Made by a program: the position numbers and the translations under genes. The notes below the pieces were generated by a model. That model was not told where the DNA came from, did not search any database, and worked only from the letters and a program-made list of their open reading frames with translations. This document shows positions 34,042-44,458 of a DNA stretch of 64,000 nt, piece after piece. Position 1 is the first letter of the stretch; each line of letters opens with the position of its first letter. The DNA is taken from contig CM046858.1 of assembly GCA_025617745.1 (NCBI GenBank), positions 39,477,850 through 39,541,849 on the forward strand. The letters run 5' to 3'. This stretch comes from Heliocidaris erythrogramma (lineage: Eukaryota; Echinodermata; Echinoidea; Camarodonta; Echinometridae).

Positions 34042-34543
34042 TAAGGTACAGTCATGAATGTAAGGCTACTCCTGTACCTTTTTGATACGTAATAAGCCAT
34101 TGCGTAAGCGGTCTTTGTTTAAAACATGGCGGATCATGGAGCTCCCAGTAGTTCCCTTTCATATACATTCTCTATGGAAGGGAACTATTTGAAACTCCAT
34201 GAAATGACTGACCAATCAGAAGCGACCTCCAGTGTCGGAACTCTCCGTATGTATAGCTCTGCTGGCGGACATCTTGGACGCCATTTTGAAAATAACCACT
34301 TTCCGAAGGTCCGATTTTCTTAGATTTTTAGTATGTTATTCCTGACATCAAATACTGCCGGAAACCGTTGAAAAACCTTTTGCTGCAATTTTTGGGGGTC
34401 AAACCCTATATTGACCCGACACTGAATATGGAAACTGTGGCCTTCCTAGCCACTGAGAGAACGGTTTGGTGTACTACAGGTAAGCTCATCCTGTCTCTGG
34501 AAATATTGGACAGTCATCTTTGCTCTCCTTGAACTAAACAAGC

Positions 34544-35526
34544 ATACCCACGTCGAAAATCCCATAGAAAAAACAGTAGAAAATTTCTACTGGTTTCTAC
34601 TGGTCAATTACCTAATGGTTTGTACTGTTTTTTTACTGGTCAATATCTACTGGTTTGAATATGGAAAGTGGACCCCCTAACCAGTAGAATTATTTTTAAT
34701 GGCTCCATTTAATAGAAAACCAGTAGAAATCTCCACTGGGACCATTACAAACCAGTAGAAAACCAGTATAAATTTCTATTGGAACCAATAGAAAATAGTA
34801 GAAAAACCTACTAGGACCATTCGGAGACCAGAAGGAATCACTTCTAAAACCATTAGGATTCCAGTAGAAATTTCTAATGGTTTCCAATAAATTTCTAATG
34901 GTTTAAAAGAAATTTCTAATGGTTTCAATAAAAATTTCTAATGGTATCATCCAGGAATTCTACTGTAAACCTACTAGAACCAGTATAGGAGACCAGTAGG
35001 AATCACTTCTAAAACCATTAGGATTCCAGTAGAAATTTCTAATGGTTTGAGCCAGGATTTCTCCTGGATTCCTACTTATCTCATAATGGTTCCAGTAGAA
35101 AATCCTACTGGTCTGCTATTGATTTTTTGTACTGTTTTCTACTGGTTTGACTTTTTTAACACCCTGCTGAAACCATTAGACTTGACTAGTTTCTAATGGT
35201 ATTTAATGGTTTGCAGAACCATTAGACTTTACTGATTTCTACTGGTTTGACTTAGTTTTTTAACACCGTGCTGAAACTATTAGACTTTATTTAATGGTCT
35301 TCAGAACGATTAGACTTTACTGGTTTCTAGTGGTTTATACTGGTTTGACTTAGTGTTTTAACACCCTGTTTAAACCATTAGACTTGACTGGTTTCTAATG
35401 GTATTTAATGGTCTTCAGAACCATTAGACTTTACTGGTCTCTACTGGTCTTTAAAAACACAATAGAAACCAGTAGACGGTCACTACTGGTTTCTACTGGT
35501 TTCTATGGGAATTTTGACCTGGGTAT
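34544..35526. mobile_element. 983-bp inverted-repeat element made of ACCAGTAGAAA words
   Basis: Borders ATACCCACGTCGAAAATCCC and the near complement at 35500-35526. The interior is an irregular array of ACCAGTAGAAA / TTTCTACTGGT and CCATTAGA / TCTAATGG words in both orientations. It abuts the Ig-like exon on the right. No coding. Confidence 0.75.
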
Positions 35527-35534
35527 CCCTTGAT

Positions 35535-35836
35535 GGTTGATGGATCCCTGGTAAACCTTGCAAACAATGTAATGTTGACCTCCTCCTACATCATATACAA
35601 TTAACCTAGAAGTCGTGTTTTGCGGGACATCAACTGTTTGTAAATCATCTGAATTCACATCCCAAATTATCGATAAATCAGATGAAGTGCTTACAGTACA
35701 AGAAAATGAGACATTGTCTCCTTCCTTAACCGTTACGTCATGTGGTTGAGTTAGAAATATATACTGTGTCCACCCCGAGAACATGATCCGCTGGTACTTG
35801 AGCATCCATAAAATGAGAACAATATCCATGTTGCTA
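35535..35836 (-). CDS. Immunoglobulin-like domain exon(s), partial
   Basis: An open frame reads as one Ig domain: VTVKEGDNVSFSC (first Cys), SIIWDV (Trp), SRLIVYD, and HYIVCKVY (second Cys). It is extracellular by family. A methionine and hydrophobic stretch (MDIVLILWML) precede it and could be a signal peptide if this is a first exon; alternatively an acceptor at 35765-35764 (GGACACAG) starts the Ig exon in phase 0. The 3' end is unclear because the frame runs straight into the ACCAGTAGAAA element, though CCCAG|GTCAAA could be a donor. No further exons were recognised. Confidence 0.5.
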
Positions 35837-36507
35837 TAATGGCTCTCAAACAAGTGAGATATCATTTTTTCATTCTTTGTAGGCCTGTTACTGTAGCAAT
35901 AGCTTTTTTGACGTTACTCACGGGCACCCTCTATCTCCTTATGGGAAGCGAATGAGCTATGTACTGAATAACTTATTACACGCCGGATTACACGTATTGT
36001 CTGGGAGTGCTTTTAAGAGAGAAAGAACGGTTTAATTCAATTGTGTGTATGCTATTCATATAGCATTCAATTACACTCATAAACATTTTCAAAATTTGCC
36101 ATGAAACCGACACGCACTGATTTGTTTTCATTATGTCCGGAAATCGTTGTTTTCATGACTAATTTCCCCCTGGAAGAAAATGCGATATGTCTTGTTGATG
36201 ACTACAAGGGTTGAACAATCTAAAGTCAAGTCCCGAAACTCAAGTTTGATCGATGATATATCTCATGTTGCTACATAAATACCATTGTTATCATTCTTAC
36301 ATTGTTTGTTTCACTTTCCGAAGATGCCCCATTCTGTTATGATTGTGACGTGGAAAAGTGCTGCACAATTAGGTGTGTGGGCAGGTCCGAAGTGAGATAT
36401 ATTGCAAAGTTGTCTCCGTTTATCACGAATATTACGACAAGCAGGAGGTTTCATGTTGATGTGGCTGCATTTCTTTTTCTTCCCTTTCTTCCTCTTTGAT
36501 GCTCCTA

Positions 36508-37147
36508 CCTAATAAGCCAGTTCGGGGTTAGCGCATGGTACAAATGACCCCAAATATCCACAGATATTTTAGACATGGAGGGTCCCTTTATGTGCACTTC
36601 AGAAAAATAACTCTGGGAGTGATAGAGGTGCCTCATGAATAGCTTTTGTTTCCCCCTTTAAAAAGAATACTTCCACCTGGATATCATGGAATGCACCATT
36701 AGTGCATAATTGAATAATGATTACATGACATTCATGAGCACATATCGAATATTAGTGTCAGTGGCCCGTATTCTGAACTCCGGATTAACTTAAACCATGG
36801 TCAAAATGTGTGGTTTAACTATGGATAGCCAAATGTGACACAAATCTCTAACAGTAGATATTCAATTTATCAGCATTTTTGGTACTCAAACTTTTAACAA
36901 ATTTCTGGGAATGATAGTAGAATAGGTTTTCTTGACCATTAAAGCATGAGACCAGAATCCAGTAAACATAAGGAAAATACAGTGTGAACAAATTTTTGAC
37001 ATTTTTGGCTACCCATAGTTAAACCACACATTTAGACCATGGTTTAAGTTAAACCGGAGTTCAGAATACGGGCCAGTGGGTTTTAGAATTTGGTACAGAT
37101 GACCTTTATCTGCTCATGCTCAGATTGCATCTCCGAAATGGCTTATT
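36508..37147 (-). mobile_element. Inverted copy of the 20872-21196 element with a nested family C MITE
   Basis: Matches 20872-21196 in reverse (CACTCCCAGAGTTATTTTTC complement, TCGAATATTAGTGTCAGTG). It is split at about 36767 by a 308-bp family C element (36767-37074). Confidence 0.85.
36767..37074. mobile_element. Family C MITE, nested
   Basis: Ends CCCGTATTCTGAACTCCGG and CCGGAGTTCAGAATACGGG; internal TTAAACCATGG pairs. CAGTG(G) is repeated at both junctions and occurs once in the uninterrupted copy near 20950. Confidence 0.88.
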
Positions 37148-37559
37148 AATACTTAGGCAAGGAAAAGAAAAAAAAAGTTGCTCTAAATCGGTTTGAGTAT
37201 CAACATTAAAGAGAAATTAACCTCAGCGTATGAATTAGCTTATTTTGAATGGTGTAGTATATGCCTCTTATTTGATACATGCAATTTCATGTAAAAACAC
37301 AGGATATAGATATAAATCACTATTTTCCAGCCAAGTTATCGTCTGCTAGCAATAATAAGGGGGCTGCCATTACTTTATGTGTACACGAACATATTTTTCA
37401 TCCCAAGTAAAATTTCCTTCATCGTTAACTTGTAATTGATTTTTAGAGGACAAATATATATTAGATAAAGTCACATATTCTGAAATGTAAGTTTAGTTTT
37501 ATATATTTTTTAAAAGGTCTTAATTTGTTCATAAAAAATATACTTCATAAAAAATATAC

Positions 37560-37735
37560 GTCAAGGACGGAGAATTGACGTCAAGGACGGAGACAATCGT
37601 AACAATACCAAAACAAAGCGAGGAATCTGCTTTACAGGATGGCTATTAGAACTCATGGGTCGTCAATTATCTAGGCCCATGGCCAATAACAATCGTAATA
37701 CAATCAGAACAAAGCGACGTATCTGTTGTAAAGGT
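37560..37735 (+). repeat. Diverged tandem pair (~95 bp)
   Basis: Two blocks share ACAATCGTAA, ACAAAGCGA and GGCTATTA (about 37593 and 37687). Confidence 0.55.
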
Positions 37736-37918
37736 AGGCTATTATCAATGCATATGGTACCTAATGATCCGTGTCATGCACAAAATGGCAGCCTCCATGG
37801 AAAGACGTAGCAGACAATAGGTGCATCTAGAATATCACGTGGGGTTAATTGTCCTTTAACGATTGATTTATTGTCCCAGTGTATTTCTAAAGACCGTTCA
37901 ATTATTCAATTAATGCCA

Positions 37919-38155
37919 AACCCAGGTGTTAAATGGGTACCCGGTAGGATGCGAAAGTTAATGTCGTTTGCTGAGCAATGTGAGCGTCACGGCCCATTGC
38001 TGGAATACTCCCCAGGGAGTGGAGAATGTGCAAACACTGTGTGCGGGCATGCCAGAATCCGATGACCGGGTAATAATATATCTGTAAAGTGCTTAGAGAC
38101 ATCGCTGATGTATTAGGCGCTATATAAAAGCGGAATATTATTATTATTATTATAA
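37919..38155 (+). mobile_element. 5'-truncated SINE copy
   Basis: Same body as 20100-20341 (GGGTACCCGGTAGGATGCG, GTGTGCGGGCATGCCAGAAT) with a TATTATTATTATTAT tail; the tRNA head is missing. Confidence 0.88.
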
Positions 38156-38431
38156 ACAGACAGTCATTTTATAACTCATGCTTAAAAATAAAAAAAAAAA
38201 GAAAATTATAATAACAAGACATTTTTGAAAAATCTGACTCCTGGATTTTCCCCACATTCAGCACAACAAAACAGCCCCCAAATCGCATAATCATTATCAC
38301 AATTAATGATAATTTAAAGCAAAGGAAATGTTAAAAGGACGGAAGCATCAAAGTGCCATTCTACTTGACGACATAAAAGTACTTTTGAAAGGTTAGTTTC
38401 AATCAAGCTCGAATAAGGAGTGATTTTAAAG

Positions 38432-38769
38432 CAGGGGCATCGATTATGGGGTGGCAGGTAGGGCAGTTGCCCCCCCCCCCGAAAATATTGGGAGGACAAA
38501 CATATTGTTTTGCTCCACAAATAAATCCGGAGGTGTATAATAAAATAAGGAAAAATGTTGCAAAACTCGGGAAATGAAACCTTCCAAACAATATTAATAC
38601 AAAATATATTACGCAATCAACTTCAATTCCACCGCGCGCAAATCCTCTTCCTTTCCCTGCTTCATGTAACCGTGGAGAAGCTGGTAATTAAGAGGCGTTA
38701 AAAATAATTAAGGGGACTATTATGCTGTCTCCCCCCCCTCCCCAATCCGAAAACGGATCGACGCCTCTG
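38432..38769. mobile_element. hAT-like MITE (CAGGGGCATCGAT ends)
   Basis: CAGGGGCATCGATT at the left and the complement of CAGAGGCGTCGATCC at the right, with poly-C near both ends. No clear 8-bp target duplication was seen. Confidence 0.55.
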
Positions 38770-38989
38770 AAACTCTACCGAATACGATACGATAGCGATA
38801 ACGAGAGTTTTCATGAAAGGTCTATCCCATTCTGTCCTACACAACCACACTCACACCTACACACAACATCGTGACGCGTACCTTTAATTGAAAATCTCGC
38901 TGTCATTATGGATAATCAGCTTTTCTCCCTCCCCCCCCCTCTCTCTCTCTCTCTCACTCTCTCTTTTGAGGTAATGTGCAACAAGAAAT

Positions 38990-38994
<5 letters not shown>

Positions 38995-39036
<42 letters not shown>
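38995..39036. repeat. (AT)n microsatellite
   Basis: About 40 bp of TA. Confidence 0.95.
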
Positions 39037-39039
<3 letters not shown>

Positions 39040-39042
39040 GCG

Positions 39043-39082
39043 TGATAACCTGATGAGTGCAGGTCGAAAAGCTTCGTTATCA
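39043..39082 (+). ncRNA. Hammerhead-like ribozyme core (Penelope-type remnant)
   Basis: GTGATAAC-CTGATGA-GTGCAGGTC-GAAA-AGCTTC-GTTATCAT: both invariant blocks (CTGATGA, GAAA) are intact. Stem I pairs GTGATAAC with GTTATCAT (7 of 8), TTC just before stem I fits the NUH cleavage rule, and stem III is the palindrome AAGCTT. Stem II (GTGCAGGTC) pairs poorly, so activity is uncertain. The same sequence ends the Penelope-like element at 54994-55029. Confidence 0.55.
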
Positions 39083-39259
39083 TGTCTCTTTTTCGTGCCA
39101 TATATATATGTATAATTTAAAGTAAGATAAAGTTCACTCCGAGAATAAAGACATAGTAGATATCCGTAGGTTTGCTTCCATCTACATTTCTTTACAACTA
39201 TAATGTATATATATATATTATAATCCATGTAAGGCGACCCCCAACCTTGGCCCACGTTT

Positions 39260-39265
39260 TTGAGA

Positions 39266-39313
<48 letters not shown>

Positions 39314-39349
39314 GAGAGAGAGAGAGAGGGAGGAGGGAGAGAGAGAGGG
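39260..39349. repeat. (GA)n microsatellite
   Basis: About 90 bp of AG, some GGAG interruptions. Confidence 0.95.
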
Positions 39350-39661
39350 GGTGAAAGTGTGTGTGGGTGTGCGCTGTGTAATGAGCGTGTGCGTGTTCGT
39401 TTTTTGTGCGTTTGTAGTCACGGTCGTTTCCGTTAATGCGTTATAAAACATCGATCGGTCCAAAGTAATGTAGCTTGTAAATTACGTCATACCGGCAATT
39501 AACAAGATCTTGTTTAGTTTTCTTGTAGCTATTTTCAATATGCATGCACTTGTCATGATCCCAAGCGGAAATGTACTTGCGATACTCCGTAAATCTATAC
39601 ACACACACTGAGGCATCATCATCGTCTTGACTACGTTCCTTCTACATGTTCAAGCAGAGTC

Positions 39662-39750
39662 ATGGATTTCTTTGTCATTATCGCGTTCATTTTAACCTCC
39701 ACCATCGTTGTCGAGGCAGAACGACATCAGACCGACATCGCTTCGGCGGG
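39662..39750 (+). CDS. RNase T2 exon 1 (signal peptide)
   Basis: ATG at 39662; donor GCGGG|GTGAGC; ends in phase 2. 29 codons dominated by a hydrophobic core. Confidence 0.78.
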
Positions 39751-40914
39751 GTGAGCTCATGTCGAAATTTGTTCTATTTTACACACATATACATGTATTT
39801 TACTTCGCCGGTTTCATTTTCTTATTTTTTTGGCTGTTGCATGCAAACACTGTTCGTAAATGTATTTTCTAATGACAGTTTAGTTACTTGCGCCATAGAT
39901 ACCTATGATTTTATTTTTCTCTACTGTCTAACAATGTTTCTTTCATCTTTTTCACTGTTTATCTGTTCTTCATTGTCCATATCATCATTGTTTACATGCA
40001 AATTTCCTTTCAAACGTTAACGTTTATTAAAAAAGTCTTGAATTACCACCTCCTAAATTCTACAGGCATTTTTTGTTTTCTATTCTAATCTATTTTTATC
40101 TTTAAAAGATCATTTGAAAAAAAAAATTACCTAATCGTTCTTGAAAACCTGCTTGTATGGTGAGCTAAGTTAACAATTTCCCGGCAAATTTGGTCAACAC
40201 AACTGCCCCTCCTCCCGTTCAAAATGTTCAGTGTTTTTTAGTCTTTGTTTTTAGTCTTTGTTTAGCTCCTATCCAATCACCTGCATTCAATTCTTTCATA
40301 TTCGTATATCCTAGTTTTCTTCTCAGTATTTCTATAGGCCTACACCTAAAATAATGTTCTATTCCCTCGGTTTACATTTTTTCTCGCAGTGGAAATCGGC
40401 CAAAATGGGACCATTTCCTTCTTGTATTACAGTGGCCGCCTAGCGTCTGTCTTGTATTTGGAAGGGTATGTTAAACATAATTATCTATGTGTTATGATGT
40501 ACTGGGTAATTGAGATAATTTAATGTTTATAAGAAGCATGGGTTGAGATCGACTCACATGCAATAGGTATTCAAACAGGTATTCAAAGATTGAAAAATTT
40601 AAACAAGGAAATACGATACTGCGCAGGATGAGGCGCAGCACCAACATTGGGACACGAACAAGGAGATTAAACCATAACTAAAATGGAAAACGATGGCGCG
40701 CGTAATTTATCTCACAGTGTTTTATATCCCATTGTTTTATATTTGATTAATTTGTATCAATTATTCAATTGATAATCACTGTGGGGTTAATAATTGATTT
40801 AACGAGAGTTTCGATTTCATAATCCTCAACGAGAATAAAGTTTGTTCTTTATATTTTTGGTCAGGACTGCCTTAAATCAAGCGTAAAGAACAACTGGACT
40901 ATCCATGGATTATG
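39662..40914 (+). CDS. Secreted ribonuclease T2, 5' part (exons 1-3)
   Basis: RNase T2 is an acid endoribonuclease of the secretory/lysosomal route that cuts RNA through a 2',3'-cyclic phosphate. Three exons join in frame: 39662-39750, 40390-40465, 40865-40914. Exon 1 encodes a clear signal peptide (MDFFVIIAFILTSTIVVEA). Exon 2 gives WDHFLLVLQWPPSVC, the N-terminal conserved strand. Exon 3 gives NNWTIHGLW, the first active-site motif with catalytic His. It ends in phase 2 inside the Trp codon. The rest (second active-site motif with its His/Glu, and the C-terminal half) was not seen between 40915 and the gap or beyond it. It may lie in the unsequenced 500 bp or be lost. No symbol is assigned because of incompleteness. 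Confidence 0.85.
40390..40465 (+). CDS. RNase T2 exon 2
   Basis: Acceptor TTTTCTCGCAG, donor GGAAGG|GTATGT. Encodes WDHFLLVLQWPPSVC. Phase 2 in, phase 0 out. Confidence 0.88.
40865..40914 (+). CDS. RNase T2 exon 3 (catalytic His)
   Basis: Acceptor TTTTTGGTCAG, donor TTATG|GTAAGT. Encodes DCLKSSVKNNWTIHGL plus two bases of the following Trp codon. Confidence 0.9.
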
Positions 40915-41588
40915 GTAAGTCATTCGATCAAATTGTCCCCAGTCAACAATTATTCATTCGGTGGCGGAGAACTTCTCGCCCTTGTCCCTTTTGCAAATTT
41001 GAGTTCAATTTTCAATTTAGTGACATTTATTTCCAACTTTTCAATAGAGGTGTACAGAGTAATAAATGAACAAAATAAGGCATGTATTTTCAACAAAATT
41101 ATGACAAAATATACATTCATGTGGTACATACATAGTTGGAGGACACACCTTTAAAAGAAAACGCTGGGGGCGAGGGTGCCCTTAGTATGACCCTTGTCTC
41201 TCTCTCTGTGTGTGTCTCTCTCTCTTTTGTTGTTGCTTTTCTTTTGGTTGCTTTTCACAGAATTTAGTAAGAATACGAGACAAAACAACAACAAAAATAA
41301 ATAGATAACCCTTCCCCCTTTATTTTTGCTTGTCAGAAAAATTGTGCCCCCTGTTTTAACAAAGTCCTGGATCCGCCCTATATTCATTTATATACATATT
41401 CATTCATACCTTGTAGATGCCCGTTTCTGTGATCCTACATTTGCTCCAGTGAAAATATTGCTCCGGGCATTGTTCCGTCAAAAGTATAGGTATGGGATTA
41501 GATTCCAATTGTGTTTTAGGTTATAGGTAGAGTGTTAGGGCTGGGGTTGGGTGACAATGTTTGGTCTACGATTGAAGTTAGGAATATT

Positions 41589-41626
41589 GGTTATAGTGTA
41601 GGTCACTGACTACAGACCGTACGCAG

Positions 41627-41661
<35 letters not shown>

Positions 41662-41848
41662 GGGGGGGGGGGGTTTGGGGCAGGGGGGGCAGTTGCCCCC
41701 CCAGAAATTTCAAAATCAAACTTTTTTTAAATTGGGTTTTAGACTTCATGTTATGGGTTCCTTTGAAAGCGATCATTTGCCCCCCCCCCCCCCCCCAGGA
41801 AAAAATTTCTGCATATCGGTTATAGTGTAGGTCACTGACTACAGACAG
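41589..41848 (+). repeat. Direct repeats flanking a G/C-homopolymer segment
   Basis: GGTTATAGTGTAGGTCACTG...ACAGAC appears at about 41589-41617 and again at 41818-41846. Between them is a 33-G run (41628-41660), a further G run, the palindromic GGGGGGGCAGTTGCCCCCCC and a C run. Confidence 0.8.
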
Positions 41849-42333
41849 ATTGTCACCGAGGCATGTGTCGTATGACCTCTTTCGTGGTGTTATAAAATGT
41901 TAATGTTGTGTTAGAGATGCATTTCACTTTCGGAATGGTATTTTATAAAAGGGGCGAATGCATGATTTAAAAAAAGAGGGTTGGGGGTTGGCGTAATTCA
42001 GGAAATCTTCTGACAAAAAGAAAGAGAGAAGACGAAGAAGAAGAAAAAAAGAATATCACATTTAGAAGAGGAGCACATTTTGGGTTGTGCACTAAAGTTA
42101 TGGCTCGTTGGTTTCAAGAGGAGGTCATGGGCGTGTTGTGCCCCCTTAAATCTGCCAGTATGGTATAATCCCTGGGAAGTTTCGTTGAGTAAGGTCGGTT
42201 TGCATTGAACTCTTTTTCAACAGGTCATCAGCCTCCCCCCCCCCCCCCACCACGGCCCCCAACTTGCTATTGAATAGAGGAGGGGGGGGGGGAGGGGAGA
42301 TAGGGAAGGGTAGAGAGATGAAGAAGACAGTTT

Positions 42334-42418
42334 TAGAGAGAGAGAGAGAGAGACAAAGAGGGATAGAAAGAGAGAGAATGGGAGAGGAAAAGAGAGAGAG
42401 AGAGAAAGAGAGAGACAA
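42334..42418. repeat. (GA)n tracts
   Basis: Purine-rich AGAG repeats with interruptions. Confidence 0.9.
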
Positions 42419-42499
42419 GGCTTTCGTGTCTCAATGCACTTTGTCCCGGATCCATGTATCATTACAGACTTTTGTCATTCCCATTATTGTCTATGTCGT

Positions 42500-42999
42500 N
42501 NNNNNNNNNNNNNNNNNNNNNNNNNNNNNNNNNNNNNNNNNNNNNNNNNNNNNNNNNNNNNNNNNNNNNNNNNNNNNNNNNNNNNNNNNNNNNNNNNNNN
42601 NNNNNNNNNNNNNNNNNNNNNNNNNNNNNNNNNNNNNNNNNNNNNNNNNNNNNNNNNNNNNNNNNNNNNNNNNNNNNNNNNNNNNNNNNNNNNNNNNNNN
42701 NNNNNNNNNNNNNNNNNNNNNNNNNNNNNNNNNNNNNNNNNNNNNNNNNNNNNNNNNNNNNNNNNNNNNNNNNNNNNNNNNNNNNNNNNNNNNNNNNNNN
42801 NNNNNNNNNNNNNNNNNNNNNNNNNNNNNNNNNNNNNNNNNNNNNNNNNNNNNNNNNNNNNNNNNNNNNNNNNNNNNNNNNNNNNNNNNNNNNNNNNNNN
42901 NNNNNNNNNNNNNNNNNNNNNNNNNNNNNNNNNNNNNNNNNNNNNNNNNNNNNNNNNNNNNNNNNNNNNNNNNNNNNNNNNNNNNNNNNNNNNNNNNNN
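42500..42999. other. Assembly gap (500 N)
   Basis: Exactly 500 N. Frames reported across it are meaningless. It falls between the RNase T2 exons and the RING-finger exons, so either gene may have exons in it. Confidence 1.
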
Positions 43000-43004
43000 A
43001 AAAA

Positions 43005-43516
43005 GTTCACAATTGAAAGTTTTCGGTAACACACTGTGGGAGCCTCTGTGAAAAGGCTGTTCGGTAATATTATTCTTTCGTGAAAATAACCCACTCTGGG
43101 ACGTTCTGAAACGTTCTCTTTCAGAACTACTCTACAGAGGAATATATGTACAAACGGTTCTTTTCAGAACAGTTACTACACTCTCTAAACTTCTGTGACC
43201 TGCTCACAACTTTCCTGATCTCAATCACTCTTTCTTCATTGTTCCACTTTCCTCTTTCCATTTTCACTTCATTTCATTTTGGTGTATAAACACCGAAAAA
43301 TAGAAGACAAGAAGTCATGTGTAAGTGTTTAATTTAATTCCATTCCATTATCTCTTTTATTCCATTCCTTTCCCTTCACTTTCCCTTCACTTTCCCTTTA
43401 CTTATCCAAAATTACCCTAAATGCCACATAAGTGGGATATTTTCACGAAAGAATATATCAAACAGCCTTTTCACAAAGGCTCCCACATGGTGTTACCGAA
43501 AGCCTTCAATTGTGAA
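43005..43516. mobile_element. ~512-bp DNA transposon with ~95-bp inverted repeats
   Basis: TTCACAATTGAAAG...TTTCGGTAACAC at the left and the complement ending CTTCAATTGTGAA at the right. Pairing extends over GGGAGCC(T)(C/T)TGTGAAAAGGCTG and TATTCTTTCGTGAAAATA. The left end abuts the gap, so the true border may be hidden. Non-coding pyrimidine-rich interior. Confidence 0.78.
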
Positions 43517-43547
43517 TACTCACTCAGTGCACCATGGAAACTTACAG

Positions 43548-43589
43548 AGAACATCTAAACAAAAATTGGCTAATCTCGGCAAATTCCAG
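43548..43589 (+). CDS. Possible extra 5' exon of the RING protein
   Basis: Between CTTACAG and CCAG|GTTTGT lie 14 codons (RTSKQKLANLGKFQ) in phase 0, as the next exon requires. The pyrimidine tract before the acceptor is weak, and the exon begins 32 bp past a transposon end. Confidence 0.3.
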
Positions 43590-43691
43590 GTTTGTCATTT
43601 TTTGCAGCCGTGTTAGATATCTTAATTTACTTGTTAGTCCCATTGTTTAATTACTATTTTCAGTGTTAATTTTTTTTCTCATTTGATATAG

Positions 43692-44458
43692 ACGGAAAGA
43701 TTTGCTAATCTTGAGATTACCGGTGATCAACGACAGGAAGATTCACAGCAACTCAGTCCCAGTCCAGAGAGCCCCGTCACTGCAAATTCTTCGCAACACA
43801 ATCGAAAGTATCTTCTTTAACTTATTCTTTCTTTCTTTTTAGATTTTCTTTGGGGGAGGGTGCTGAGAGCAGGAAGATGGGTGGGATGTGAGCTTCTTCC
43901 TTGTAATCGTAATAGCAGCTCTAATAAGGTCATGACAATGAATGTTATAAGCATACGCCAGTTTATAACGAAGAATGTTTTAGTATTATTTTCCATAAGT
44001 GCAAAACTATGACTTCTTAGAGCAAGAAGGGCGTAAACTCGTTATTATAAAAAAATTCTTCCAGACATATATAAAGGGTGTCAAAAATGCCTCTAAAGAT
44101 TGTTACTCATTGTATTCTGTAAAAATCTCACGTGAGCATGAAGGGCCTTAACTCATATGTTACATAGAGTTAACGTCTTTCTTGCAGTCAACGATTTATC
44201 GACACGACTTATTTGACATCAAATTCCTTTTATATCAAAACCACAGAATCCTCAGTGACCGCATCACCGACTGGATACCCACCAGTTAAAGGTCCAGAGA
44301 GGCTTGTGTGTCGGGAATGCAACTATCAAGACGTGTCCTCTGCACTTTTTCCGTGTAACCACGAAGTCACATGCTTCCAATGCGCCCGTGTTACTATCAA
44401 GTGCCCACTATGTGCCACGCCCGTCAAAACCTATCGTCGTATATCCGACATTCTGTAA
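43692..44458 (+). CDS. Protein with C-terminal RING finger (3' exons)
   Basis: Two exons, 43692-43807 and 44188-44458, joined in phase 2 (AA|T). A serine-rich, disordered stretch (SQQLSPSPESPVTANSS) leads to a C3HC4-type RING: LVCRECNYQDV, ALFPCNHEVTCFQCA, KCPLC. This spacing (CxxC, CxH, CxxC, CPxC) is that of RING-HC E3 ubiquitin ligases with the RING at the extreme C-terminus, as in MEX3-like or neuralized-like proteins; I cannot tell which. Ends YRRISDIL then TAA (44456-44458). Upstream exons are missing, perhaps in or beyond the gap. Confidence 0.8.

Noticed and set aside
39172-39463. RERERER / SLSLSLS frames
   Set aside because: Translations of a GA microsatellite.
40912-42500. Search for the fourth RNase T2 exon (second active-site motif)
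   Set aside because: No FWxHEWxKHG-like reading with splice sites was found on the plus strand here or after the gap.
42264-43094. 180-250-codon frames across 42.5-43.0 kb
   Set aside because: They run through the 500 N of the assembly gap and a GA/G repeat.
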